A DNA stretch of 64,000 bases from NCBI RefSeq assembly GCF_963082655.1, contig NC_081555.1, positions 148,901,116-148,965,115 of the forward strand. The letters run 5' to 3'. Below the pieces are notes generated by a model that was not told where the DNA came from, made no database searches, and was given only the letters and a program-made list of their open reading frames with translations. Below are positions 1-10,958 of this stretch, piece by piece. The stretch is from Stomoxys calcitrans. Lineage: Eukaryota; Arthropoda; Insecta; Diptera; Muscidae. The number at the start of each line of letters is the position of its first letter. The first letter of the stretch is position 1. Both the position numbers and the translations under genes were made by a program.

Positions 1-43
1 ATAACTGCTTCGCAATTTCTTGGAAAAGACACATGATAATGAG

Positions 44-222
44 CCTGGATTCCCTACAGGCTCTTAGCAAACTTGTTATTCTGCATGATCAAAAAAAAAA
101 AAAAAAAAGCGTTGAATTTCGTTTTTCCGTCAACCTCGTTCCGAACCTGGATTCCCTAAAGGCTCCTAGCAGCCTTGTTATTCTGCATGATCCAAAAAAT
201 GCGTTGAATTTCGTTTTTCCGT
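44..222. repeat. Two-copy tandem repeat, about 102-bp spacing
   Basis: The block beginning cctggattccctamaggctc recurs at 146 after its first occurrence at 44. It is followed in both copies by ttgttattctgcatgat, a poly-A or short A run, and gcgttgaatttcgtttttcc. The first copy carries an 18-base A run and the second only six A residues, so the A tract has expanded or contracted since duplication. The open frame across it is a by-product of the repeat and has no recognisable domain. Confidence 0.8.
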
Positions 223-1675
223 CTTTATTTGCTGCCTTGTGTCGTTCTTTGGGGTATGTTTATCAATTTTTACTCCATATTCTTCTCTTCTACAATCTTC
301 TAGGATGAACATGGGCACGCCACTAGCTACACCCTCCAACCTACCCCGAACCTAATGTGTTTTTACTTGTTTATATTATATTCTCTTAATTGAATAATTT
401 ATTCATTTTTCGAAAATGTGGCAACACTGCTCGAAATAGCTACGGTCGAAACTAGCAAATAGTATTTCCATAAATTATTCGTTTGTTAGCTTTGTTGATA
501 AGCATTAAAAAAATTAATAAAGGCATAATGTGCAATATTGATATTTGTAATGTTCAATATTTGGACAAAGTGCAGTAACACTTGATTGTGGTATTTTCAT
601 TACATTTCAGCTATAATTTCCATAATAATAACCAAGCAATTGCTTTAATTTAGGCAGACCAGTCGCTGTGGCTTTTGGGGTGAGGAAATAATCATTGATT
701 TGGCCTCATTTACAAAATTAACAAAAAAGGAAACACACACACACACAAATACAAATATGATGACGAAATACAAAAGTGTGGGTTTATTTTTGTTTAGCTC
801 TAAGTTGAGTATGTTGTTTACTACTGACAAAAAAAAAAAACAACTACAAATGTCTTAATCTCCTATGCACTGGACTGTGTTAGACTTTCAACAAAAAAGA
901 ATGTTCAAAATTTAATTAAAATTTTGTTATTGCTAGGCATACAACTTGCCAGGCCTTTTACTTATAGGTGCATTTGCAATGTTTTTCTAAATTAAAACAT
1001 ATGACTAGGCATTAGATCAGTAATCAGATGTTTGCAAACAAAAGACTTAAGCAACGAACTCGTTTTTGCACTCCCATAAATCAATCAAAGCACAAAGAGG
1101 AAAAAAAACACAAATCATTTTTTAACTTCTTCGTTTTTTTTCTTTGTGTTTTGCCAGTGAGGGAGTTTGTAATCCTGCATTACAAATTTTTGCAGTAATT
1201 GTGGTTCTTCTTTCTGTTACAGACCTAAATTGCAGACAAAGATATTGACTAACAAACACAATCTCTTATTTGTGTGCTGCATGCAAGCTTTATGCATATC
1301 TCAACACTCAATAACTTCACACGTCACATTATAGGTACTTAGCTCTGTGGGAGCAGTCATTTGAAAAACAAAGAAACGAAATGAGATCTGTAATTGTGGA
1401 AAAATCAATGGCATAAAATGAAGGTGATTTTCTGTATTATGCCATTTACTATTAGATAGAAAAAAAAAAAATAGGAGGAGGTGCCAGTAATGTTATGGTT
1501 TAAACCGATGGTAAAGCTCAAACAGGGCTATATGTCAATCACTCAAAAATGTCAGGTTTGTCATGCCATAAATCATTTAAAAAAACCCAACAAATCCCAC
1601 GCTGCGGCACAAAAAACATTTACTTAATTTTGAATTTTAACGGACTGTTTGATCTGTGTTTGTAATTAGTGGTAA
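223..1675. other. AT-rich single-copy island
   Basis: No gene, RNA or recognised mobile element is seen here. It contains a CA microsatellite at about 732-746, several poly-A/T runs, and one copy of the ACAAAAGACTTAAG motif at 1037-1060. Open frames are short and unlike any protein family I know. Confidence 0.6.
1037..1060 (+). other. Shared ACTTAAG motif, copy 1
   Basis: AACAAAAGACTTAAG is followed by CAACGAAC. It lies in single-copy sequence, and the flanks are not similar to the other copies. Confidence 0.7.
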
Positions 1676-1870
1676 TTTACTTTACTTCAATTGGCTATGG
1701 CAGAACATTTGTTCCACTAGCCGAACGTAGAATAGCGACCCCAGCACCTCGATCTTCTGCGCTCATTTTATAATCTCTGACACCAAGTTTCGAGGTATCT
1801 CCCATCACTAAATCTTTCCATCGGGCTTTTGGTTGCCCCCCCCCCCGTTGCCTGTACCTCCGTGTTTGTC

Positions 1871-2950
1871 TTAAAAATACTTTTTTGCTGGAGCTTCATC
1901 CATTCTGACAACATTACCTAGCCAACGCAGCCATTGTATGCTATCGTCGTCATACAGCTCATGGTTCATACGACGCCTATATTCTCCAATAACGCAAACT
2001 GGTCTATATATTTTACAAAGTATTTTTCTCTCAAACACTCCAAAAACTACTTCGTCTGCTTTCACAAGTACCCATGCCTCAGAACCATATAACAACACGG
2101 GTAGCAACATTGTCTTGTTTCTAAACTGCTTTCTTAATCCAAAGTAGCATCTGTTTGCCAGTATTATTCTCTGCTTTATTTTAAAACTGGTGTCATTTGT
2201 TTCGGTTACGGCGGTGTCGAGGTCGATAAAGTTGCTGACTGTCTCAAAGTTGTAGTTCCCAACTTTCTCCATTTTCTTTATCTGCTCGGTTGTACAAGGC
2301 GTTTTGGGAGTTGAAACCATCCATTTCGTCTTATCTCCATTTACTGCCAGACCCATTTTCACTGACTCTCTTTCGATTCTTTCAAAGGCTGCAGTTACTA
2401 CTTCCGGTGACCGACCTATGATATCGATATCGTCAGCATAGGCGAGTAGCATGTGTTCTCATGTGATTAGTGTGTCATATCTATTCACATCTGCATCTCG
2501 TAGAATCTTCTCCAGCAGGATATTAAAGAGACCACACGATAGGCTGTCTCCTTGTCTGAAACCTCGTTTGGTATTAAATGGTTCCGAGAGATTCTTTCCT
2601 ATTCTTACAGAGGAACGTGTTTCAGCAAGTGTCATCCTGAAGAGTCTTACTAATTTTGCAGGGATACCAAACTCAGACATGACTTGAAATGCCTTTAAAC
2701 GTATAGGGGTATTGAAAGCGGCTTTGTAGTCAACAAAGAGATGGTAGGTATTGATTTGTCCTTCTCGACTCTTTTCCAGGATTTGGCTCAGTGTGAATAT
2801 TTGGTCTATGGTGGATTTACCAGGTCTAAAGCCGCATTGATAGGGCCCAATTATCTCATTGACTTTAGGTTTTAATCTTTCACACAGTACGCTCGAGAGT
2901 ATCTTGTATGTGATGGGAAGGAGACTTATTCTTCATATTCTTCACATTCC
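1871..2950 (-). pseudogene. Reverse transcriptase core of the RTE-like element
   Basis: This domain would copy the element's RNA into DNA by target-primed reverse transcription. Reading toward lower coordinates one frame shows ISLLPITYKILSSVLCERLK, then QCGFRPGKSTIDQIF, motif A (FVDYKAAFN, about 2735-2710), motif B (FRQGDSLSCGLFN, about 2560-2520) and catalytic motif C (AYADD, about 2440). The frame is open over about 1.07 kb apart from one TGA at 2459-2461, just before HMLLAYADD. Near 2945 a small indel breaks the frame upstream of ISLL. At the 3' end the codon that is GAA in the 61-kb copy is TAA (ends at 1871). Six codons between DDDSI and WLRWLG are missing relative to that copy. The catalytic residues survive, but the element as a whole cannot encode an intact protein. 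Confidence 0.85.
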
Positions 2951-3711
2951 GTCTTGTCTCCTTTCTTGTGTACAGGACATAGTATGCTGAGGTTCCAATC
3001 ATCGGGTATGCGTTCTTCTAGCCAGATTGCTTAGACAAGCTAATGCATACGCCTTATTAGCTTGTCGCCTCCGATTTTAAATAGTTAAGCGGGTAACCCG
3101 TTGGCTCCTGCTGCCTTGTTGTTCTTCAGTCGGGTCACTGTTACCTGGACCTCATTCTGACTAAGAGGTAAACATTCTACACCATCATCATTGATTCGTT
3201 CTGCGTATCCTCTACGCCGCAATCATCGGACACTAGCAGTTCGACAAATGTTCTTTCCATATCCTCAGCATGTTATATGTGCCAGTAACCAGATTCCTGC
3301 TTTGTCTCTGCAGGAGGATGTGTCTGCACCAAAGCCATCGGTTTGATGTTTAATTCTTTGGTAGAATTTCTTGAATTCATTCTGACCCCTGTACATCGCA
3401 ATTCGCTAGCACTCACGTCTTTCCATTTCCTTTTTCTTTCTGCGGAATAGACGTTTCTCCTCTCTCCTTTTCTCCCGATACCTCTCCTTCATCTGGCGCG
3501 TCGCAGGGTTGCTCTATATGCCGCATTTGTGGCTTCAGTAGCATCTCGACACTCTTGGTCGTATCATGGGTTTCTTGGGGGAGACTTCCTGTACCCGAGT
3601 ACTGATTTCGCGGCATTTTCCAGGTAGTAGGCAAAGGATGCCGTAGGGTCGTTACATCATCGGAACAAGGAGTGCTTTCATCAAGCAGTTGGGTCAGTCA
3701 AGTGGCCGCTG
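2951..3711 (-). other. Linker region of the RTE-like element
   Basis: This stretch joins the endonuclease and reverse transcriptase parts. Short minus-strand frames (for example 3413-3634) are remnants of the linker. Its 3300-3700 part is matched by the plus-strand copy at about 10550-10958, which supports its belonging to the element. Confidence 0.65.
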
Positions 3712-4535
3712 TCATCTGGTTTGTTTTGCAGTTTCATTGTCCAGCTTCAGTTCAATGTCAGATCGTACTTTCCTCGCCATGTTCAAACGGGTGTGAACCT
3801 TTGCAACAAGGTAATGATCCGAATGATCCGCTCTACGGATCGATCGTACATCTAACAAGCTGGATGAATGCCTTCCATCTATCACAATGTGATCAATATG
3901 GTTCCTCGTGTTTCGATCTAGTGACAGCCATGTGGCTTTGTGAGTGTTTTTATGTTGAAATCTGGTGCTACTAACCACACCATGTTTTTTGTCGCGTCGA
4001 AATTTTCAGCCTCAACCCATTACTGGACGTTATCTCGTGGATGCTACATTTTCCGACTGTTGGGTCAAAGATGTCTTCCTTACCTATTTTCGCATTAAAA
4101 TCTCCCAGAACGTTTTTAATATCATGGGTGGGGCAGCGGTCATATTCTGTCTCTAGGCGCTCGTAGAAAATATCCTTGGTCTGCTCGTCCTTGTCTACCG
4201 TCGGGGCAGGGGCACAAATAAGGCTGATGTTGAAGAATTTGGCTTTTATGCGGATTGTGGCTAGCCTCTCATCCACTGGAGTAAAGCTTGAGACAAAGTG
4301 TTTCAGTCTCCGACTAAGCACAAATCCACAGCCAAATTCATGCCTAGCGTTATGGCAGCTGTAGTATTATTCGTCACCGTTTGGGTTTGTAGTGACGCCA
4401 TTCCCAGTACATCGCACTTCCTGTAAGGCGGTAATATCTGCCCTGTATTTTTCCAATACATCCGCCAGCGCGTATACTGCATCTTCTCTATAGAGGGTGT
4501 GGAAAATTCAGGTGCAGATCCGCAAATCATGGTCC
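3712..4535 (-). pseudogene. Apurinic-type endonuclease domain of the RTE-like element
   Basis: The domain would nick the genomic target. Going N- to C-terminal on the minus strand, visible blocks are the ALADVLEKY-type start in a shifted frame, FTPVDERLATIRIKAKFFNISLICA (read in two pieces at about 4290-4210), the catalytic GDFNAKIG block at about 4110, then RNTRNHIDHIVIDGRHSS and the terminal SDHYLV block at about 3800. The frame changes near 4440, near 4320 and near 3970, so it is a pseudogene. The N-terminal edge is truncated exactly where the A element head begins. Confidence 0.8.
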
Positions 4536-5831
4536 TTTTTATACCCACCACCGAAGGATGGGGGTATATTCATTTTGATCAGCGGAAAAATCTAAGATGA
4601 TCGAGCCATGTCCGTCGGTCTGTTGAAATCGCGCTACAGTCTTTAAAAATAGAGATATTGAGCTGAAACTTTGCACAGATTCTTTTTTTGTTTATAAACA
4701 GGTTAAGTTCAAAGATGGGAAATATCGGACTATATATTATCATATAGTCCCCATATAAACCGATCCGCCGATTTAGGGTCTTATGCCAATAAAAGCCACA
4801 TTTATTATCCGATTTTGCTGAAATTTGGGACAGTGAGTTGTGTTAGACCCTTCGACATCCTTCGTCAATTTGGCTCAGATCGGTTAAGATTTTGATTTAG
4901 CTGCCATATAGACCGATCCGCCGATTTAGGGTCTTACGCCCATAAAATCCACATTTATTATCCGATTTTGCTGAAATTTGGGACAGTTAGTTGTGTTAGG
5001 CCCTTAGACATCATTCATGAATTTGGCTCTGATCGGTTCAGATTTGGATATAGCTGCCATATAGACCGATCTCTCGATTTACGGTTTTGGGCCCATAAAA
5101 GGCGTATTTATTGTCCGATTTTGCTGAAATTTGGAACAGTGAGTAAATTTAAGTCCCTCGACATACTGCAGCAATATGGCATAGTTCGGTCCAGATTTGA
5201 ATATAGCTGCCATATAGACCGATCTCTCGGTTTTGGGGCAATAAAAGGCGCATTTATTGTCCTATGTCGCTGAAATTTGAGACAGTGAGTTTAGTTAGGC
5301 TCTTCGATGTCCTTCTTCAATTCGGCCTAAATCGGTCCAGATTTAAATATAGCTGCCATATAGACCGATCTCTCGATTTTAGGTTTTGGGGCCATAAAAG
5401 CCGCATTTATTGTCTGATTTCGCCGAAATTTTGGACAGTGCTTTGTGTAAGACTCTTCGTCATTTTTCTGCAACTTGGCCTAAATCGGTGCTGCTTTGGA
5501 TATAGCTGCCATGTAGACCGATCTCCCGATTTAAGGTCTTGGCCCCATAAAAGGCGCATTTATAATCCGATTTCACTGAAATTTGACACAGTGACTTATG
5601 TTAGGCTTTTCGACATCTGTGTCGTATATGGTTCAGATCGGTCTAATTTTAGATATAGCTACTGTACTTATTAGTGTTTGGTCCAAATCGGAACATATTT
5701 CGATATAACTGCTATGGGACATAAGGTATGCAATTTTCACCGGATTTTGATGAAAGGTGGTTTACATGTATACCCGAGGTGGTGAGTATCCAAAGTACGG
5801 CCCGGCCGAATTTAACGCCTTTTTACTTGTT
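4536..5831 (+). mobile_element. A-family Helentron-like element (A1)
   Basis: The head (tatacccaccaccgaagg) is followed by the first units, then about five 153-bp-type units each carrying gatatagctgccatatag. The tail reads ggtggtgagtatcc, hairpin GTACGGCCCGGCCGAA and a TTTTTACTTGTT end. The frames at 4968-5273 and 5264-5674 encode nothing but the repeat with a 51-residue period and are not genes. Confidence 0.8.
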
Positions 5832-6310
5832 TCGTTTACGTGGGTCGTCAACGTTTGGGGGGTTCGTTTTTACCGTTTCCTTGTTTCTCATAGTTTTCCG
5901 GGGGCGGGTTACTGGTCCAGCGCCCCATCCCCATGGGTTTTGTGGGAGTGCACATGTATCCCTCGGTGTGGCGAGCCACATGCTCCAAGATCCGACGCTC
6001 GCCTCCAGCCGACCCCTAACCTGGGAACAGACGCTGATGTTGGCCATTGGTTATTTGAAGGAGCCATTAACTCGCTTTATCATCTCGAGTATCATTGACA
6101 CTCAGTATTTAATGAAGAGCCAGTGCCACCTTAATCCTCACTAAGACTCTCCTCTCTAAAATCGCTGACTGCCGACTGTCACATTTGCAGCTACTCCTCA
6201 TAAAAACGGAGCTTTCCACTATCCGCAAGTTGTGGACGCGCCCGGTAGTTTTTACCTAAGCTTCCCATGATAACGTTGGACACCACATAAGTCAGAGCTT
6301 AAAGTTCCAG
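5832..6310 (+). repeat. Dispersed repeat R, plus-strand copy
   Basis: This GC-richer block matches, in inverted orientation, 8228-8600. Shared landmarks include ggggcgctg, gacgctcg, cagacgctgatgttgg, gagtatcattg, cactcagtattt, catttgcagct, gagctttcca and ctaagcttccc. The frames across it (5728-6144, 5757-6098) do not correspond between the two copies, so I do not call a gene. It could be an untranslated or ORF1 region of a retrotransposon; I do not recognise it. The stretch 6311-6450 holds nothing I can identify. Confidence 0.6.
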
Positions 6311-6450
6311 CCTGTTTGGTGCTCATAGTCATCCCTTGTCGTTAGAGTTGTGGAACTGAAAATCTCTGCACCCTGTAGTGGATACTTATTTGTAAGGAAT
6401 TTTTACAGTAACTGTTATCACTGCTGGTTCAAGGAACTTTGGAACTTAAA

Positions 6451-6741
6451 GGCGGCCACCAAAAAGCAGAGGTTAGCATGTCGCTGAAAGCCTGAGTTTG
6501 AATTCTGGTGAGTATGCCAGAGAAAATTGTCAGCGGTGGTTTTCCCCTCCTTATGCTGGCGACATTTGTGAGGTACTATGTCATCCATATAAATCAAGTA
6601 AAAACTTCTCGCCAAAGAGGTGTCGCAGTGCAGGAGGCCCCCTATCATTGAGCTTAAACTTGAATCGGACAGCACTCATTGATATTTGAGAAGTTTGCCC
6701 CTGTTCCTAAATGGAATGTTCATGGGCAAAGTTGCATTTAC
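6451..6741 (+). mobile_element. tRNA-derived SINE, copy 1 (degenerate promoter)
   Basis: The body (cagcggtggttttcccctcc, gctggcgacatttgtgaggt, ccaaagaggtgtcgca, aacttgaatcggacagcact, gtttgcccctgttcc) matches the copies at 12151 and 34929. The tRNA-like head is damaged: the A-box region reads aaaaagcagagg and the B-box region gtttgaattc. Confidence 0.8.
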
Positions 6742-7818
6742 TTCTTTTGTATCCAATTGACTAAAATTTTTATCTCACATACAACGTGTTTTCCCTCTTC
6801 ATCTTATTTGGGACAATCTTTAACCAACGGATTTCTTTATCATCACCAAGTTGTCGTTTGTCTTTAAGCAAAATTTAAAGAAGTTGATTTAAAAATATAA
6901 TTTGGCTTAATGAATGCAACCGTTAATTTTAAGACGTCCCAATTACCCTCTTAACGCCTACAAAACCAAATTTGTCTATCTTTAGAATAAATCATCATCA
7001 TTTAAGTTGTTGATGTAAAACCAAAACTGTTCATAAGTCATTAACTTTTAAAAGAATACCAAAAGAATAAAAAAAAAACTACTACTATATAAGAACAACT
7101 AAATTAACACTTAAACGTGCAAAAGAAAAAAAAAAACGTAGAAGCTTAACGACACAGTCTTTAAAATAAAACCACAGTGACATCAATACATTGCGCATGC
7201 GTAGTTAGTTTGGTGTGCAACAAAAAACGTCATCATGGGATCATCAGCACTTCTAGCAAAAAATGAGACAGCAAACAACCATATTCGCCTAATCCATTGC
7301 TAAGGTAGCGGTGTCACATTTCACAGTTACCTAATATGAGCTAATGAATCTAAGCCAAGCTATTTTTGTCTGCTGTCATCTTTTGTTTTTGCACTTTGCT
7401 GAGCATCGAAGCAACCCACAAATTCACATTGAAATTATTTAATTACACCAGCGACTACAGTAGTTGGTAACTGGCTGGCAAAGTGCAACCCCTTCTGCTT
7501 CTGGGCTATAATCCCCATTGCATGCTCACTAAATCGGATGGGAGAATAAACAATTGTTGGCAACTGCTGACAAATGCTGTCGTAGAACAACAAACAGTTC
7601 ACACAACTCAAAAGTAAGACAATTTACTTACAAAAAATAAAAGATATATTACTGCAAAATTTTGTTTTATTTACACAAAAGACTAATAACGTCATTCTTG
7701 TTTGAGTTTTTTTTTTGTGAATTTTCTCAAAAATGTGACAAGTGCACATTAAAAGTTTAGAGTAGACTACATGCGATGCAGTGGTCCTACTGAGGCAATC
7801 CAAATTGTTATTAAGACA
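6742..7818. other. AT-rich single-copy island
   Basis: No gene or recognised repeat is seen in this stretch. Poly-A runs are frequent (for example about 7070-7135), and all open frames are below 70 codons without a recognisable domain. Confidence 0.5.
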
Positions 7819-7820
7819 TA

Positions 7821-8057
7821 TTGGGTTGCCCAAAAAGTAATTGCGGATTTTTCATATAGTCAGCGTTGACAAATTTTTTCAACGGCTTGTGACTCTGTAA
7901 TTGCATTCTTTCTTCTGTCAGTTATCAGCTGTTACTTTTAGCTTGCTTTAGAAAAAAAGTGTAAAAAAGTATATTTGATTAAAGTTCATTCTAAGATTTA
8001 TTAAAAATGCATTTAATTTCTTTTAAAAAATCCGCAATTACTTTTTGGGCAACTCAA
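7821..8057 (+). mobile_element. Mariner-derived MITE, copy 1
   Basis: Terminal inverted repeats start TTGGGTTGCCCAAAAAGTAA and continue through the block tgcggatttttca. The element is bounded by TA at 7819-7820 and 8058-8059, the target duplication expected of Tc1/mariner. The interior (ttgacaaattttttca, gtgactctgtaattgcattc, cagttatcagctgt) is shared by all eight copies in the window. There is no transposase, so it is an internal-deletion derivative. Confidence 0.93.
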
Positions 8058-8227
8058 TATTTGACACATAGCAAATGTCTCACCAATGACAAAATTTTAT
8101 AAAAATAGTCTTAAAATATGGAAAACAAATTAAAATGGAAACAATTAAGGATGGGCTAAAATCGTGCAAAACCGATCTTTTGATACCGAACACTATATTG
8201 GGTACACAGGCTAAGTCATCGATATTA

Positions 8228-8600
8228 AAATTTGCTGAGATGTGAGACTTGTGTGGTGCTCATCGTTATCACGGGAAGCTTAGCAGAAACCTACCAGCAG
8301 CTTCCGCAGGTTATGGAAAGCTTCGTATTTATGCGGTATAGCTGCAAATGCGGCCGGATTGTACGGGGTCGGGTTGTACGGACTCTTATTAAAATACTGA
8401 GTACCAATGATACTCGAAATGCCAAAGCTCCTTAAAATAACCAATGACCAACATCAGCGTCTGTTCCAAGGTTAGAGGCAGCTGGAGACGAGCGTCGGAC
8501 TTTGGAGCAAGCGGCTCCCAACATAACCCATGAGATTGGGGCGCTGAGCCACTGGCACGCTCCCGAAAACTATAAGGACTATTCTGAGAAACAAAAGAAT
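8228..8600 (-). repeat. Dispersed repeat R, minus-strand copy
   Basis: This is the inverted counterpart of 5832-6310 and is colinear with it throughout, with scattered indels. The two copies flank about 1.9 kb that includes a SINE and a MITE. The following 8601-8948 holds nothing I can identify. Confidence 0.6.
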
Positions 8601-8948
8601 AGTAACAACCTTACGGGAAATGGGACAGGTGTCAAACTTGTCACGGGATTGGTACTCTGGTGATAGGGAACGGTCCCAGTTCTCGTCTCCTTACATTGAA
8701 AAAACGATCGCTTTTGTAAGGGGTTGTCGCTCGAGGTGACGAATTGCCACCATTCTAACACCGTATGATAGGTCCTGGGACAGTTCGAAAAGGATGAGTA
8801 TACTTCGACTTTTTAAAAAATAATTAAGAATCATAAGTTATGACCATTGAAACTTTTCATTTCCTGTGGGATATGTCCTGTAACAGGTAACTAGTTCTCC
8901 AGTTTAGGACCGGTAAGTTTTGGGCAATTAACTACACATTTCTCGTAG

Positions 8949-9997
8949 GGAAGTAAAAACGTTGTTTAGTTTGGCTGGGTCGAATCTTATATACCCTCCA
9001 CCATGGATCGCATTTGCCAAGTTCTTTGCCCGATATCTCTTTCAAGGCATACAAAGGATAATGGATAAGAATTGCTGTGCTACTGGAGCTATTCCAAGTT
9101 ATAAACCGATTGGCATTTGGAGACCAAAGTGGAAGTCATTGTGCAAAATTTCAGTAAAATGGGATAAGACTTGCACTCTCTATTGGCTCAAGAAGTATAA
9201 TCGGGAGATCGGTTTATATGGAAGCTATATCAGGTTATGAACCGAATTTAATCATACTTGGCACAGTTATTGGAAGTCACAATAAAACACTTCACGCAAA
9301 ATTTGGACCATATTGTTGTTGGAAATTAAACCAAAAGAGTTCATGCAGTATTTCAGGCCAATCATATAAGAAGTGTGCCCTCTAGCGGCTCAAGAAGTCA
9401 ATATCCAAGATCGGTTTATATGGCAGCTATATCAGGTGATTGATCCATTTGTTGACAGTCAAACTAAAACTCAAAATTTCAGCCATACCGAATAATAATA
9501 GCGCCCTCTAGCGGTTCAAGTAGTCAAGATCTGAGATAGGCTTATATGACAGCTATATGAGGTTCTGGACGGATTTATATCATACTTAGCACAGTTGTCG
9601 AAAGTCATAACAAAACAAAGTCATAACCACATGTAAAATATCGGCCAAATCGGATAAGAATTGCGCCCCCCAGCGGTTCCAGAAGTCAAGATCCAAGATC
9701 GGTTTATAAGGCAGCTATATCAAAACATGGACCGATTTGGGCCATTTACAACCCCAATCAACCTACACTAATAGAAAGTATTTGTGCAAAATTTTAAGCG
9801 CCTAGCTTTATTCCTTAGAAAGTTAGTGTGTTTTCGATAGACAAAGGGACAGACGGACGGACATGGCTGGATCGACTTAAAATGTCATGACGATCAGGAA
9901 TAAAAATAATTTATGGGATCTTAGAGGCATATCTTGAAGTGTTACAAACGAAATGATGAAATTAGTATACCCAATCCTATGGTGGAGGGTATAAAAA
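8949..9997 (-). mobile_element. B-family Helentron-like element (B1)
   Basis: In minus orientation the tail lies at the left (aagtaaaaacg, a degenerate hairpin ttggctgggtcgaa, tataccctccaccatggatc) and the head at the right (cctatggtggagggtataaaaa). Between them are about four units of the B repeat (gatcggtttatatggcagc, gcgccctctagcggttcaag). A GACGGACGGACA block precedes the head at about 9840-9865. Confidence 0.8.
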
Positions 9998-10958
9998 CTG
10001 ACGTCCTGAAGTTGACGACCCACGCAAAGGACTATGATCTGCGGTTCTGCACCTAGAGTTTTTATTGAGAAGGAGCATTATATGCACTGGCGGATGTATT
10101 GGAGAAGTACAAGGCAGATATAACTGGCTTAAAGGAAATGTGATGAACTGGAAATGGCGTCACAACAACACAAAACAGTGACCAACTATGCTATAGCTGC
10201 CATGACCCCAGGCATGAATTTGATTGTGGTTTTGTAGTTGTGGATTGTGTGAAATACCTTGTCCCCAGTTTTACTCCGATGGATGAGAAGCTTGCCACAA
10301 TCCGAATAAAAGCCAAAATTTTCAACATCAGCCTTATATGTGCCCATGCAACGGCACCAGGTTTGAACATTAAAAAAAATTCACAAAGCCGCATGGTTGC
10401 CCGCAGATAAAGAAGTAAGTAACCAAATTGATCACGTTGTAGTAGATGGAAGACATTCATCCTGCGTGTAAGATGTAGGATCGATCGTTGATTGTTCGCA
10501 TCCGTCTTAGTGTGATGAGAAACGTATAATCTGTTAAACACAACAGATAGTAACGGTCACTCAACTGCCCCAGCTGCTTGATGAAAGCACTTCTTGTACC
10601 GATGATATAGCGACGTAGTGGACCACTCCATGGAAAATGCCGCGAAATCCATACTTGGGTGCCAGAAGCCTCCCCCCCAAAAAAAAACCATGGTACGACC
10701 AATAGTGTCGAAATGTTATTGAAGTCAAGAACGCGACATACAGAGCAACATTGCAATCAGCAGCAATCAGATGAAGGAGAGGTATATTTGAAAAAAGAGA
10801 GAGAAGACTCATCTATATCGGAGAAAGAAAAGTGAAATGCATAGGCTAGCGTGTGTGCGAATTGAGATGTACGGGAGTCACATGAAGTCCGTAACTTAGA
10901 CCAAAGAATCAAAAATTAAATCGATGGATTTGGGGCAGGCACATCCTCCTGCAGAGAC
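9998..10958 (+). mobile_element. RTE-like element fragment, endonuclease part with internal deletion
   Basis: The plus-strand sequence matches the minus-strand element at 3300-4540: ADVLEKYKADITGL, then FTPMDEKLATIRIKAK and FNISLICAHA, then a jump to the SRCSRWKT-type region corresponding to DHIVIDGRHSS. The GDFNAKIG segment lying between these blocks in the 4-kb copy is absent, a deletion of roughly 250 bp. It extends about 40 bp further 5' than the 4-kb copy. It stops at cctcctgcagagac, exactly where A element A2 begins. Confidence 0.8.

Larger units (their letters stand above)
1676..4535 (-). mobile_element. RTE-like non-LTR retrotransposon, decayed, nearly full length
   Basis: Read on the minus strand, the element runs from an apurinic-type endonuclease (about 4535 down to 3712), through a spacer (about 3700-2950), into a reverse transcriptase (about 2950-1750). 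It ends in a short AAGTA-type tail at about 1676-1690. It is broken by stop codons and small indels, including an 11-base C run at about 1836-1846 that is absent from the sister copy at 61.5 kb. The 5' end is cut by the head of the A element starting at 4536. The domain order and the LRWLGxVVRMD C-terminal block fit the RTE-like group often annotated in insects as a craniofacial-development-protein-2-like endonuclease plus reverse transcriptase. The clade is a judgement from memory. Confidence 0.85.

Noticed and set aside
5728..6144. Overlapping 138- and 113-codon frames
   Set aside because: They run from an A tail into repeat R, and the inverted R copy at 8.2-8.6 kb does not preserve either frame.
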